Shown piece after piece: positions 23,901-33,548 of a DNA stretch of 64,000 nt. Under the pieces are notes generated by a model. The model had not been told where the DNA came from. It searched no databases and saw only the letters and a list, made by a program, of their open reading frames with translations. The translations under genes and the position numbers were made by a program. This DNA comes from Tribonema minus. Its lineage: Eukaryota; Sar; Xanthophyceae; Tribonematales; Tribonemataceae. The stretch covers positions 186,001-250,000 of the forward strand of contig JAFCMP010000534.1 in NCBI GenBank assembly GCA_017506865.1. The letters run 5' to 3'. Position 1 is the first letter of the stretch; every line of letters starts with the position of its first letter.

Positions 23901-26314
23901 ACCGTGGAGCTGTGTTGCTGGGGGTGCCGGTGGGCCACAGCAGCTTTGTGGACGCATGGCTGCGCAGGGAAGCGGGTGCAGGCGGGGCAGGGGCTCGATT
24001 TGCAGAGCGATGCGCGCGCCTGACATCTCCGAGGGCTATGTTCAGGTTACTGCGCTACTGCGTGGTGCCTCGCATGACGTACTGCCTGCGCACCATTCCC
24101 ACTACGCAGACAGCGCCAGCCGCCAAGGAGTGGGATCGGGTCACGCAGTGGGTGCTTGAGCACTCAATGGGCCTGCAGCCACCAGGCCAGACCTGGCGCC
24201 AGTTTGAGCAAAGTGGGGCCCACTTCCATCTGGCAGCGCACGGCCCAGCCTTACAGCAAGCGCGACTCCCAACACGGCATGGCGGCCTTGGCATTACCAG
24301 CGCCTGCGACATCGCTGATGCTGCGTATGTGGCGGGCACGTTGCAAGCGCTGCAACCAGCACTCTCTGGATGGGCGGGGGTGCTGCAGCAGGCGGCTCCT
24401 CAAGCGGCTGCAGACAACGCTGCTGAGGATGCGGCAACACAAGCGACACCGGCAGCAGCGGCAGCAGCACCAGCACCAGCAGCATCAGCAGCGGCAACTG
24501 TTACAGCGGCAGCGGCGGTTGCCAGTGGAGGCGCGACCGCTCCGGCAGTGGCAACTGCATCAGCGGCTGGCCGCGCTTATGGCGCAGCCATTCCGGTAGC
24601 ACACGACGCAGCTGCCGCTGGATCAGGGGCCGCGGCGGCAGCACAGGCGGCACCAGCGGCAGCAGCAGCAGCGGCGGCGCACGGCGCAACTACTCCGGCG
24701 GCAGCAGCAGCGGCGGCAGCAGCAGCTGCTCCAGCATCAGAGGCTGCTGCAGCAGCGGCAGCACATGTTGCACCTCAAGTGGCCTCGGCGGCATCACTAA
24801 CTGCAGCATCAACAGCAGCGGCTGCGGGCATAGGCAATACAGCTGCTACAGGCCCTACTAGCCTAAGGGCTGCTGCAGCACCTGCAACAGGAGCAGCGTC
24901 GGCAGGCGGCGCCGCAACCGTGCCGGCTGCGACAGCGGCAATGGCGGTGGCAGCGGCCAATGCGGCAGGTGCTGCACCAACACCTGCGGCAGCAGCAACA
25001 CCACTGGCAGCAGCAGCAACGGCAGGCGGCACAGCTGCAGCACCAGCGCACGCAGCAGCGGCAGCCGTCAATGCAGGCGCTGCGCGTTCCACACCAGCAA
25101 TGCTACAAGGCGCAGCAGCAGCAGAGGTGGCGCGCCTGCCCCTCATGCGGACGATCGCCACAGCTGCCACATCTCTACGTGCAGCAACAGGTGACAAGCT
25201 GGAACATATACTGCCACCAGCGCTAACGCCACTGCAGCAGCAACCACCTACGCAGCAGCCGCCGCTGCGGCCGACAGCAGGTGGTGGCACTGGTGCGGAT
25301 GCTGCTTGCGTACTTGACGCCAGTGCTCTGCAGTTGCAGTGTAGCCTGAAGCGCCCCAATCAGAGTGCGCTTGCAGATGCCGTCGCTACCGAGCTTGCAG
25401 ATAAGGTGGAGGCGGACCTGCAACAGCTGCCGCAGGGCACGCAACGCACGCAAGCACTTGCTCGATTCCGGTCGCAGCGCCACATGCACTCGATCGGCAT
25501 GGCATTCCTCAACGAGCCCATGTACTCCACAACGGCTTCGTTCGATGGCCTATCCTGGCAGCTGGCCGTCAAACGCGCCATCGGAGTAGAGGAGCAGACG
25601 GCAGGCTGCAAGCTGTGCGGGAAGTCGCCGGGCGGCACCCTGCATGCACGGCTGTGTCAAGCGCCACGCGTCAAGGCGCACGACACCATTGTCCACAATA
25701 GCGTCAAGAGGGCCACGCAGCGCCTCCTGCGGCAATACCTCAAAACGGGACTGGTGGACGAGGACTACACGCCGTTTCTGGGGTCCGCCGGGCCGCCGGG
25801 GAGTCGCAGGATGGACATCGTGCTGCCTGCCGACGCCTTCCCGGTGACCGGCTACGACGACCCGACACGCCACCTACCGCTCATGGTGGACGTTACCTGC
25901 TTCGAGGCACAGGTGGCGTCGCGGGCGGCGAAGACTGCAGCAGACCCCGAGCGATGCTGCCGCGACCAAGAGGCCGCCAAGACTACCCACTATTCTGGTC
26001 ATTATGATCAGAATTGCTACAAACTTGCCACATTGGCAATAGGGTCATTTGGCAGCATCGGGGAGCAGGGGCGGAAGCTGCTGGAGGCTGTGGCGACGGA
26101 GTATGCCAGCAGGATGTCAGTGCCCGGAGGAGCGCGCCCTAAAGCTCTCAAGGGCATCGCCCTGGCGCGCTTACGCTCGGCACTGTCGGCAGCGCTCCAC
26201 ATGGCGTACTCTGGCCGTGTCATGACACACATGGCAGAATCCAGGGGGGGGGGGCACATGGAGGAGGACGTAGGGGAGGACCCCGAGATGCCATTTGGCG
26301 GCGGCGGCGTTTGA
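20975..26314 (+). CDS. Non-LTR retrotransposon polyprotein: zinc fingers, reverse transcriptase, restriction-like endonuclease
   Basis: One 1779-residue frame. Near residue 126 is a C2H2-type finger (CNLCDLVV, then HIAAKH), and near 185-215 a CALC/CRKC pair. A Gly/Ser/Arg-rich stretch (~270-430) may bind nucleic acid. The reverse transcriptase lies at ~650-1050, with RPIVCG (~742), FMLDLKNAFN (~805), GFKQGDPAAPMLF (~863) and catalytic AYMDD (~902). An alanine-rich linker fills ~1150-1400. The C terminus has a CKLC-x8-H-x3-C knuckle (~1545), RRMDIVL, LMVDVT and KTTHY. That order matches the zinc knuckle and restriction-like endonuclease of R2/NeSL/CRE-type elements, which cut at preferred sites. 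No LTRs, no integrase. The frame is intact, so it may be recently active. The start is the first ATG of the long frame. Confidence 0.88.
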   Translation: MKRISWRRREARIANSESAQKCKESVLACAQAQDISTSAADGNGACQQDDGTSGSSRATGDGRAAHKRKRVQNDGWSISDQTGEGEHTGGQSAVKRSRTGHNSLEQQRLMLDDEAGGGGSADPEYKCNLCDLVVKKGMSLLSLQQRLNAHIAAKHQRKHHSGTATTFLERSDLSTSHLQTIYTECALCKNLFHANKTFRVDSSDASAGKHCRKCRPITSPAAVAATLSTTASAAPLAPDASTATATTSLPQQQPACTPIGNPYAKGPAHAQQAPAAQAGGSSSSGSSKRPERGGSSATRGGRGRSGGRGRGNGGRVRSGSNDADISSSRATSGSRTGGGSSSGAGGGSAAGTKDSGAGNGRSSDASSRSGGASNSGSGARTQNGRGGRGSGRSSDSGGRGCGRGGRGGGGGGPRAAGAATAAAAPGPAGAAGGAGGLFTWTISTPAVAAVLDSISLDELCKLQFATTRSLARPRNRRYVGAALENAATHLLAHTMTMFVNAAREPDSAGRVQRLQRSTILHHLMPSLITSTDGAPGITRSDRIRMLARGELDRLVPALLAHARAHRRWRARQQTEAAINAYVLQCMGTRGGLQQAARFLQPKTVAIPDDDCFAAMQSKHPPAAPGEQLHELSGMVDQLVAKAADMPAELSLLQGEGIEPETVAKLIQRASPYSGAGPSGLRYSHLQDALRTSWGRHEFAAVLTRWLQTVMREAARLPDAFWQLHGAGRLTPLAEQQEDGTAKQRPIVCGEVLQRLCTSVYVADRKDFLAELLEPDGQYGVAVSAGAEKAAMAGKLAYELGHWQFMLDLKNAFNMVFVLAAAEWVAAQLPDFLDYFIGTYVRTRPRLLFQHVDGSTRIIMSQRGFKQGDPAAPMLFCGAIAQCLKRFNEAAAAQRARRRMGAYMDDANVRTGACTLTQDDIQAVAQLKQHFAEVGLELNLTKSRALPGRGHVVTDHERQLLQQLGVQLVGDTDENQNRGAVLLGVPVGHSSFVDAWLRREAGAGGAGARFAERCARLTSPRAMFRLLRYCVVPRMTYCLRTIPTTQTAPAAKEWDRVTQWVLEHSMGLQPPGQTWRQFEQSGAHFHLAAHGPALQQARLPTRHGGLGITSACDIADAAYVAGTLQALQPALSGWAGVLQQAAPQAAADNAAEDAATQATPAAAAAAPAPAASAAATVTAAAAVASGGATAPAVATASAAGRAYGAAIPVAHDAAAAGSGAAAAAQAAPAAAAAAAAHGATTPAAAAAAAAAAAPASEAAAAAAAHVAPQVASAASLTAASTAAAAGIGNTAATGPTSLRAAAAPATGAASAGGAATVPAATAAMAVAAANAAGAAPTPAAAATPLAAAATAGGTAAAPAHAAAAAVNAGAARSTPAMLQGAAAAEVARLPLMRTIATAATSLRAATGDKLEHILPPALTPLQQQPPTQQPPLRPTAGGGTGADAACVLDASALQLQCSLKRPNQSALADAVATELADKVEADLQQLPQGTQRTQALARFRSQRHMHSIGMAFLNEPMYSTTASFDGLSWQLAVKRAIGVEEQTAGCKLCGKSPGGTLHARLCQAPRVKAHDTIVHNSVKRATQRLLRQYLKTGLVDEDYTPFLGSAGPPGSRRMDIVLPADAFPVTGYDDPTRHLPLMVDVTCFEAQVASRAAKTAADPERCCRDQEAAKTTHYSGHYDQNCYKLATLAIGSFGSIGEQGRKLLEAVATEYASRMSVPGGARPKALKGIALARLRSALSAALHMAYSGRVMTHMAESRGGGHMEEDVGEDPEMPFGGGGV

Positions 26315-26530
26315 GTGGTTGTCGTTGCGACACTTTCAGACTGTCATACGACATGTAGATTCCTTACAGCTAGATGCCAATCATCTGGGCTTTTTCGCGC
26401 CCTGAGCGAGAATTAATAAAAAGTACATAATGGAAGACGTAGGGGAGGATCCCGAGATGCCATTTGGCGGCGGCGGCGTTTGAGTGGTTGTCGTTGCGAC
26501 ACTTTCAGACTGTCATACGACATGTAGGCC
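26263..26530 (+). repeat. Retroelement 3' UTR and a tandem echo of it
   Basis: After the stop at 26314 the 3' region runs to a tail AATTAATAAAAAGTACATAA near 26430. Directly behind it, 26431-26530 repeats 26262-26358 (GAAGACGTAGGGGAGGATCC through GACATGTAG), as if a very short 5'-truncated copy had inserted at the end of the element. Confidence 0.8.
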
Positions 26531-27092
26531 TCTCAATTTCAGCAACTTGTAGTTCATGAGTGCATAATAATGCAATTTTTAGAATGGTCCGTAGTGCATC
26601 ATATGCCATGTAGGTACTAGTCATAATCTAGGCAGGGCTTTGGCAAGCAGCACAGACCTGCTAGTTTTGCAGAAAGCACCCGCCCCACACGTTTATGCAC
26701 CAAGTAGCTGGACATCAGCCTGGCAGCATAAACATTCAGAGCAGGTCCCCGAAGCCGCTGATACTTCTATGGGATCGCCATGCCAACAGGGTCTGCCATA
26801 GCCTCCAATAACAAGTGGGTGAGTCAAGAGTTGGTTTTGCGTCCGCTCTCAAAGCGTGAAACCAGTTGACTTATGCAGGTTGCATTGCGCGGTATGCTAA
26901 CGCTGAGGCAGCCGACAGAGCATTCAGCGCAGCACATTTAATAGGTCCACGAGAACGACCGCAGGACACAACCTCGACGCAGTGCTCTGCGCGCGCCTGA
27001 GAAGCCACATGACCATCTCCATTCACTGGCTGCTGTGCTGTGTGTACCCACCCCTGTTCAGAGCTGAACCCGCAACTGCTGCCCGTTACCAT
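26531..27092. other. Intergenic region, no supported gene
   Basis: Between the retroelement and the 3' end of the PPR gene. Only short frames without recognisable domains. Confidence 0.4.
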
Positions 27093-30000
27093 CTACGATC
27101 TACTGGACACTGTCGGCTCATCCTGACCCTCGTCGGCAGGTTGCGCGCTGTCTGATTCTGATGTGTTGCTGTCCTGCTTCTCCTCCTCGTCTCGCGGCTC
27201 CTGCTTCCCCTCCTCGTCTCGCGGCTTCATGAACCTGGCCAGGAGCTCCGGCGGCAGCTCGACCTTGGACCACTTGGAGTGGTCATCGAGCGGGCTCCAC
27301 CTGCACCAGTGACATCAGAAACGAAGGCTCTGTGGTGACTGACCTGACCATAAGTTGCGAACAAGCTATGTCACAGGTGTATACGTCGAAATACGTGGTG
27401 GGCAAAGGGTGAGATGCAGTATGCTCAGCTGCAGTCGATCTGGTGAAAGCACTGCACACACAACTGCATGGCATGAAACTTGTTTTCACCGTGTGTTTCA
27501 CCATGTTTGTGTGTTTGGCGTTGGCAACAGGCCTCCATCGTCGTGCACACCGCAGGACATGGTTAATCATGAACGGAGGACACAGTGTATGATGAAGTCA
27601 TGCAACACGCTGGGTGATTGCAGCACAATGAGGCCGCTGCAGAGCTTTTGTTATATGGAGGCGTTTGCGACAACTGTATCTCTTGCTGCTTTCGTTGGGG
27701 TTGGGGTTAGGTTCTGAACTGATGGCAACATGAACCAGATCAGGCAGAACGCGTCATCCCCAATCGTGCACCACGCTCCACCAACAAAGCGCGGGCTGTA
27801 TTATGGTGTGAACCACATGACTCTTTGGCGGTACGATGCGAAGCGGAGGCCAAGAGTTGACATCGAGCTTCACCATCCTAAATCTTAAGGCACGCACTTC
27901 GAAGTGCACCATTGCACCCGCCACTTCGGAAGTAATCACATCTTAAAAGCTAAGCGGATCAAAGTACGCCACCACCGCGTGTTTCAGACGCACCATGCTA
28001 AGCGTAGATAGCAGTAGTAGGTATCTACATCAAGTGCCATCCCACCGTGTCTAGAGGTACACACTCAAACCTACACACTCAAAACTACGCCATTACCGCT
28101 CCCCCCCTCACCTTCCGCCCTCGGGCCTGGCGATGCTCTGCTGCTCGCGCGGGCCGTCATCATCATCAAGTACCACCCCACCATGTCTACTTTAGAGGTG
28201 TCAAAGGTACACACTTAAAGCAGAGATGCCCCGTGAACTGGTAGCACCGGTACCCGTACCAGTTTTTGTACCAGTTTTAACCGGTAACTGGTTGCCGCTC
28301 GCTAACCGGTACGGGTAACTGGCCGCGTGAGGCAACCCGTAAACACATTCCGATGCCGTAGCTGATGACCGGCGCTACCATTAAAATGCAAGAGACCGTT
28401 CAGGTTCAGCGAGTTTATTCTTTTCGTGCTTGAAGTTAGTTCAGCGCGGGAGAGATGCACAGGACCCACGACTCGACACGACAGGTGTACATGGACAGTG
28501 TATACTGGCAGATATGGTCGTGAGTCGACCTACTGATGCTGCTGTTGACATATGGGTTCGGCCAGTGATGGCTTGCAAGCGGGTCCATGTGGTGCAAAAA
28601 TCGAACACAGGGGGCAGCCTCCGATTAATGGATGCGCGACTGTTTGATATCGCTGAATGCACAAGCAGCTTCTGCAGGCTGAGATAGCAGGTTGGATGTA
28701 AAGCATACGCATTTATCAATCGACGTGGGACCCGATGCATCCATTTTGAGGAACGCAACTCCGGATCGGATTGTTTCCGCTCCTGATGCGCTGTGGCAGC
28801 CAACGAAAGGCTCAAGCTTCAGCTGCGTTAACATGAAAACCTGGTTTACACATATGACAGAGGTTGTTTGCTGATGCATAAGTGCAAGGGTGCCAATTGC
28901 AGAGCGAAGGTCGAAGCAGGTGGCAGCAGGCAAAATGATATGTGAGCATGCTGCCCATCCTTTTGCTGGCTGCATGCTGCATACACGTTGCTGACTGCCT
29001 TTGCATCGTGACGGGTGCACTTTGAGTGTCACATACAGGAGCAAATACTGCGCTAGTATGCTGTGGGTAAGGCTTTGAGCTGCGCACTATGCACTTGGGT
29101 CCATTCGGCTGCATAACCTAGAATCCTCCGGCTCCCAACAAGCATTATTCCTGAAGCCTTGTAGTTGTATGTACTGATCGCACGGTATACTATGGATGCT
29201 ATGCATATGAGAAAAGCCCTGCAATCGCGAGTAAACAACTAGTACCACAGGTGAAAACCGGTCAGACCAGTTTTTACCGGTTATACCAGTATACTGGTAC
29301 CGGTTGTCACAGCACACCAGTTGAACTGGTACGGGTAGCTGCTGGTACCAGTTATTGAGTACTAGTACCGGTACCGGCTGAAATTTTTCTCGTGCTATGC
29401 GCGACTGGTGCGATGATGGCAGTACGGGGCATCTCTGCTTAAAAGTACGCCATCACCAATTTTTCCCCCTCACCTTCCGCCCTCGGGCCTGGCGATGCTC
29501 TGCTGCTCGCGCGGGCCGCGCCGCGGCGGGTTGTGCTCCGCCAGCGGCACGGGCGGCGTGTACATGGGGGGGCGACGTGCCTCCTTCAACATCTCCGCGG
29601 GGGGCCTCAGCCCCGCCTGCTTCATGGCGCGCACGAGATCGTGCACCTCGTCCTTGGGGCGGTGCGCGTCAGCGGCCTTGATGACCGACATCCACGCATT
29701 GTAGTCCTGGAGAAGCGGGGCATACGCACGGGGGGGGGGGGGGGGGGGGCATGAGCAGTAGTTGAAGTTACGCCTGCGAGGATGATGGATATTCAGGGGT
29801 GCACTTAGCGTTTTTCGTGGCGGTGTTTCTTGATACAGCTGTGTGGTGAGAGCCAGTGGGCCCGGGCCGAGCGTGCATCGGAGCATTGCTGCTTTCGATG
29901 TTAGCGCTCTGCACATTTGGCCCTGCAACCCTTGAGCCTAGTGAAACGACGCCGACGCTGCTGATAACGCAACACATGGCATGGCACTGCAAGAGTCTTG

Positions 30001-30101
30001 CACCCCTAAATATCTTCAAGACTAACATTTGAAACGGCTGCCGCGTCCACCCACCACAAACTGACATCATGGAACCAGCGGGCCTGCGCCTTTGTAGCTA
30101 C

Positions 30102-30133
<32 letters not shown>

Positions 30134-33100
30134 GTGCGAGCCTACCCTCACATCCCACTGTCCGTGGCGTTGATGCCATGCCTGGGCAGGGGACCCCAGC
30201 CCAAATATACATGCGCGAGCGTCTTGCAGCACACGCACTGCTCCGTTCACACAGCCCCTGTACTGCCCATCTATTGCTCAGCGTGAAGCCCTGCCCTGCA
30301 GTGGGCCGTGCACCGCCATGCGCGACCCGACCGATTACAGTAGTGCCTCATCTGCACACCACTGCGCACCGTGCTTCAGTACTGGACTGAGCGAGGCGCG
30401 CGGCCGCGGGCGCCGCGGCACGCACACGAGAACCGTAACCGCCGAACTCACCGGCTGGGGTCCCTCCGCCTGCAGCTTCTTAAAGAGCGCCATGCAGCTG
30501 TCCCACATGGCAGCATCCCTACCCAGCACCCTCAGCGCCTCAGCGTAAACGCCACTGGTCCTGGCAATGCCTGCCGCGTCCGTGGCTGCCAGGGCCTTCT
30601 CCACGCCCTCCTGGGAGGACGGGGGGGGGGGGTGTTGAGCACTGATGATGGTGCATGCACGTGCTGGTGATGATGCGCAGCATAGGACAGCAGCGTTGAC
30701 TTTGGTCACTCAAAACTTGTAGAAGTACTGCAAAAAATACGGGGCTTGCTGGAATCAACGGAAGAACACGTGCATGTTCCCAGTCGTGGTGGCACTCAAG
30801 AATGACATGCCGCGGGTGTAGGCACAAATTGAGACAGTCACGGTAGGTCATGACGCATGCACATGATGATGAAGCCTGCTTATGGTTGCCACTCATGATT
30901 CACGACCTGGAGCACCAGTGAGGGTACGGTTGCAGTTGGCGATTAGGTTTAGGGCTAGCTGTCACCTGCGTCGTCTGCGCAGCGACGAGACTGCGGAACG
31001 TGATTTCGGTTGGCGCAACTCCGTCCTCCGCCATCTCGCCGATCAGCGCCTCCACTTCATCCACCAGGAACGCCCTTGCAAACGCGGAGAGCACCACGTT
31101 GTACACCTGCGGCGGCATGAGGCGCGTGGCGACAGAATCAGTTGCCAATTTAACATTGTCAACGTTGTACGGCAGAAAACTTCAACGACCACAATGTTGT
31201 GGAGCAGCGCCTCCGCTTTCGTGCGGCAGGCAAGTGGGCCTTCACGAACGCGGAGAGTATCGCGTTGTGCACCTGCGGCGGCATGGATTGCATGGCGACA
31301 TAAGAGCTTCCAAAGCACACACCTTGGGGCAGAACAAGTTCAAAAACCATGATTCATTGAGCAGCTGCGCCTCCACTTCACCTCTGAAGGACGCCATCGC
31401 GTACGTGGCGGGTACCACGTTGAACATTTGCAGCGGCAGCCTGCGGCGGATGAAACTTGAAAAAAAACGACAACACTAAGAACCAACAGTGCGTGGCAGA
31501 AGACCTCAACAGTTGCACTTGTGAAAGAGCGCGTCAGTGACACCCTGGCGTGCGTGCCCCACAGGCTTGTAAACCTGCACCAGCATCACAAGAGACTTCT
31601 CATCATTATGCCCTGCTACATCACAAATTTGCTCTTCACCGTGATACGCTGCTGCTTCTTCCGTTCATAAGAAGCCTGTGTGTGGCGCGTCATCAGCGCC
31701 CAGGCACCGAAATGTGTCTGAATCTGGACTTGTGCTTTATGCGGAACTTCGCTTTGGCATGAGCCCCAGCATTGTGGGTTCGGCAGGCAACCCTGCCACC
31801 AAATGCAAGCGGGCGTCATGAACCGACCTTGCGAATTTCACAGACCGTTGGCGCTAGACTGCAGGGCGTGGCTGTGGGCCAGCACTTGATCCGGTGAGCG
31901 TCTTGCAGTTGACAAAGTGCAATGATTCGGCATGCACGGTACCGTAACACTGCTAACAGACACAAGGGTACCACGCTCGTCCCAGATCGATGCTCTTCGA
32001 TGGCTTTCGACGTGCATCATATCCGCTACAATTATGGTTTTGCAGGGCACTGACATCCACGTGCAGCTTCAGCCGTTGCGCCTTCGCCTTGTTCAGCAGC
32101 TGCTTCACGCAAGTACCTTGAAATCACCGCTCATGTTTGTTGGTAAATGTACAGATACTACTGTCATGGTTTCAAGAGCACTGACATCCTCGGGCAGCTT
32201 CAGCCCCACCGTCAGTTTCTTGACGCGAACACCTTTACACCACCGCGCTCATGCTACCAAATTATACCAGAACTATTGCAGTCACGGCTGCAATATTAGA
32301 GCTACTACAGTTACGGTCGCGTTGGGCACTGATATCCTTGGGCAGCTCGAGCCCCCGCCGCCTTGGCCTCCTCCAGCAGCTGCTTGACGCGACTACCTTG
32401 ACAGCACCGCGCGCACCCACACTTGCGGTGCCGTGCACTCTTGATGGATACCACTCTGAAACAAAGATTGAAAAGAATTTAGACAGGCACGGCTGGAATG
32501 GGCACTGACATCCACGGGCAGCTTGAGCCCCGCCGCCTTGGCCTCCTCCAGCAGCTGCTTGGCGCGCGCGTAGTCCCCGTTGGCGCGTGCCCCACGGATG
32601 AGCGCGCCGTACGTGTACCCATCCGGGCTCAGGCCGTCCCGGCGCAGGTCCTGCACGAGCGCCTCCGCCGCCGCCTCGTTCGCCGCCATGCAGTGGCACC
32701 GTATCGCGCAGTTGTACGCCTTGAGCGACGGCGCGATTCCCGCCTGCTTCAGGTCCGCCCATATTGTGGTCGCCTCCTCGCCCTTGCGCGCTTCCGACAG
32801 CTGGTACAGGACCAGCTCGTAGGTCCTGAGGCTCGGCATGACTGGGGGCAGGCGGGCGGCGGCGGCGGGGAAGAGGGGTGTGAGCGAGAGGCGAGAGAGT
32901 GACGGCACAGCGCCGCGCGTGATTGATGTGATGGCGGAGAAGGGGGGCACGTCATGAAATGCGATGAAGCGCTTGCACTCTCTGGAACGCACATTGAAGG
33001 GCGGGCGAAGGGAAATGCTACTCGTGCAGATTTTGTGCCTCACGCACAATGCTCGCGCAGTTCTGCACACACAATGGGAGACAAAGGGCTGTCCAGATCA

Positions 33101-33548
33101 CAAGCAGCACTTCGTGTTGACTGAGTGAGTGCCTCTTGCAGCGCACTGATGCAGATAGCTGCTAGACCTTTCAACATGATTTCGCAAAGTGAGCGAGAGC
33201 AAGAAAGCTGGAGAGTTTGCGACTGACGAGGGCACAAGAGTCAGGTCGCGCAGAAAAGCGCGTGGTAAATGGCACTGGCAGGCCAGGATCTGGATCATGC
33301 GCTCACGCTTGAAAAGTACCTGTCCGTTTGAGCTCCTCGAACTTCTCGAGGGTGGGATAGGCAGTCTTGCGCTTCAACCCCTTGAACCCCGCGTTGCTGG
33401 CCATGGAGGACTGGAAGTCCAGCTCTGCCTGCGATACTGGCTGAGCACTTGCTTCTGCGGCAGAGCTGAAGGCAGCCCTGAAAGTCCTGATCACCGCAGC
33501 TCGCTGCTGTGGCTGCGTGCACCGGACACGCTTGAGCAAGCCGATCAT
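27093..33548 (-). CDS. Pentatricopeptide-repeat (PPR) protein, probably mitochondrial
   Basis: Six exons join in phase to 433 residues: 33320-33548, 32510-32841, 30966-31106, 30452-30610, 29474-29706, 27093-27300. The N terminus (MIGLLKRVRCTQPQQ, then AVIRTFRAAFSS) is basic and serine-rich with no acids for about 35 residues, like a mitochondrial presequence. Helical-pair PPR motifs follow, for example TYELVLYQLSEARKGEEATT, AYNCAIRCHCMAANEAAAEA, TYGALIRGARANGDYARAKQ and VYNVVLSAFARAFLVDEVEA. The C-terminal tail is acidic (DEEGKQEPRDEEEKQDSN). PPR proteins bind single-stranded organelle RNA in processing, stability or translation; the target is unknown. Introns 2 and 3 hold arrays of exon-edge copies, and the last intron (2.2 kb) holds a hAT-type element. 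The start at 33548 was chosen because it begins the presequence; an in-frame ATG at 33608 is possible. Confidence 0.88.
28080..28157 (-). repeat. Copy of PPR exon 5 donor junction
   Basis: 28107-28157 is almost identical to 29470-29520, the 3' end of PPR exon 5 with its donor (CTCACCTTCCGCCCTCGGGC shared). The flank ACGCCATTACC/ACGCCATCACC is shared too. The two copies are now separated by the hAT-type element 28221-29437. Confidence 0.9.
28221..29437. mobile_element. Non-autonomous hAT-type transposon, 1217 bp
   Basis: Perfect 14-bp terminal inverted repeats CAGAGATGCCCCGT (28221-28234 and, inverted, 29424-29437). Flanks are ACTTAAAG on the left and CTTAAAAG on the right, an 8-bp target duplication with one slipped A. 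Both subterminal zones (28245-28330 and 29255-29390) are packed with ACCGGT/ACTGGT motifs, as expected for transposase binding sites. No transposase frame is present. It sits in the last intron of the PPR gene. Confidence 0.85.
29731..29749. repeat. Poly(G)/poly(C) tract upstream of a PPR exon
   Basis: About 19 G on the plus strand, hence poly(C) in the transcript. It forms the pyrimidine tract just upstream of the acceptor of PPR exon 5 (right boundary 29706). A shorter one is at 30621-30631 before exon 4. Confidence 0.85.
31060..31465 (-). repeat. Copies of PPR exon 3 acceptor junction
   Basis: The real exon start is at 31106 (preceded in the transcript by a CCGCCGCAG acceptor). About 31209-31285 and 31371-31460 repeat the region CTCCaCTT...ACGCGGAGAG...GTTGTaCACCTGCGGCGGCATG with increasing divergence. 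Spacing is about 160 bp. Each copy keeps CTGCGGCGG, the complement of an acceptor. Confidence 0.85.
32043..32580 (-). repeat. Three copies of PPR exon 2 donor junction
   Basis: The real exon end is at 32510. Copies at about 32323-32400, 32177-32235 and 32045-32110 share CACTGACATCC...GGGCAGCTT...CAGCAGCTGCTT. Spacing is about 130-190 bp. The GT donor (GTCAGTGC) survives in the two farther copies and is AT in the nearest. Coding similarity (AKQLLEEAKAAGLKLPVD) fades with distance. Confidence 0.88.

Noticed and set aside
20423-26430. The repeated ends of the retroelement as LTRs
   Set aside because: The upstream copy contains coding sequence of the C terminus and a 3' tail, and the protein lacks protease, RNase H and integrase. 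It is a 5'-truncated copy, not an LTR.
20908-26532. GTAGGCCTC at 20908-20916 and 26524-26532 as a target-site duplication of the retrotransposon
   Set aside because: GACATGTAG just before the right copy belongs to the element's own 3' UTR (also seen near 26350), so only GCCTC is independent; too short to count.
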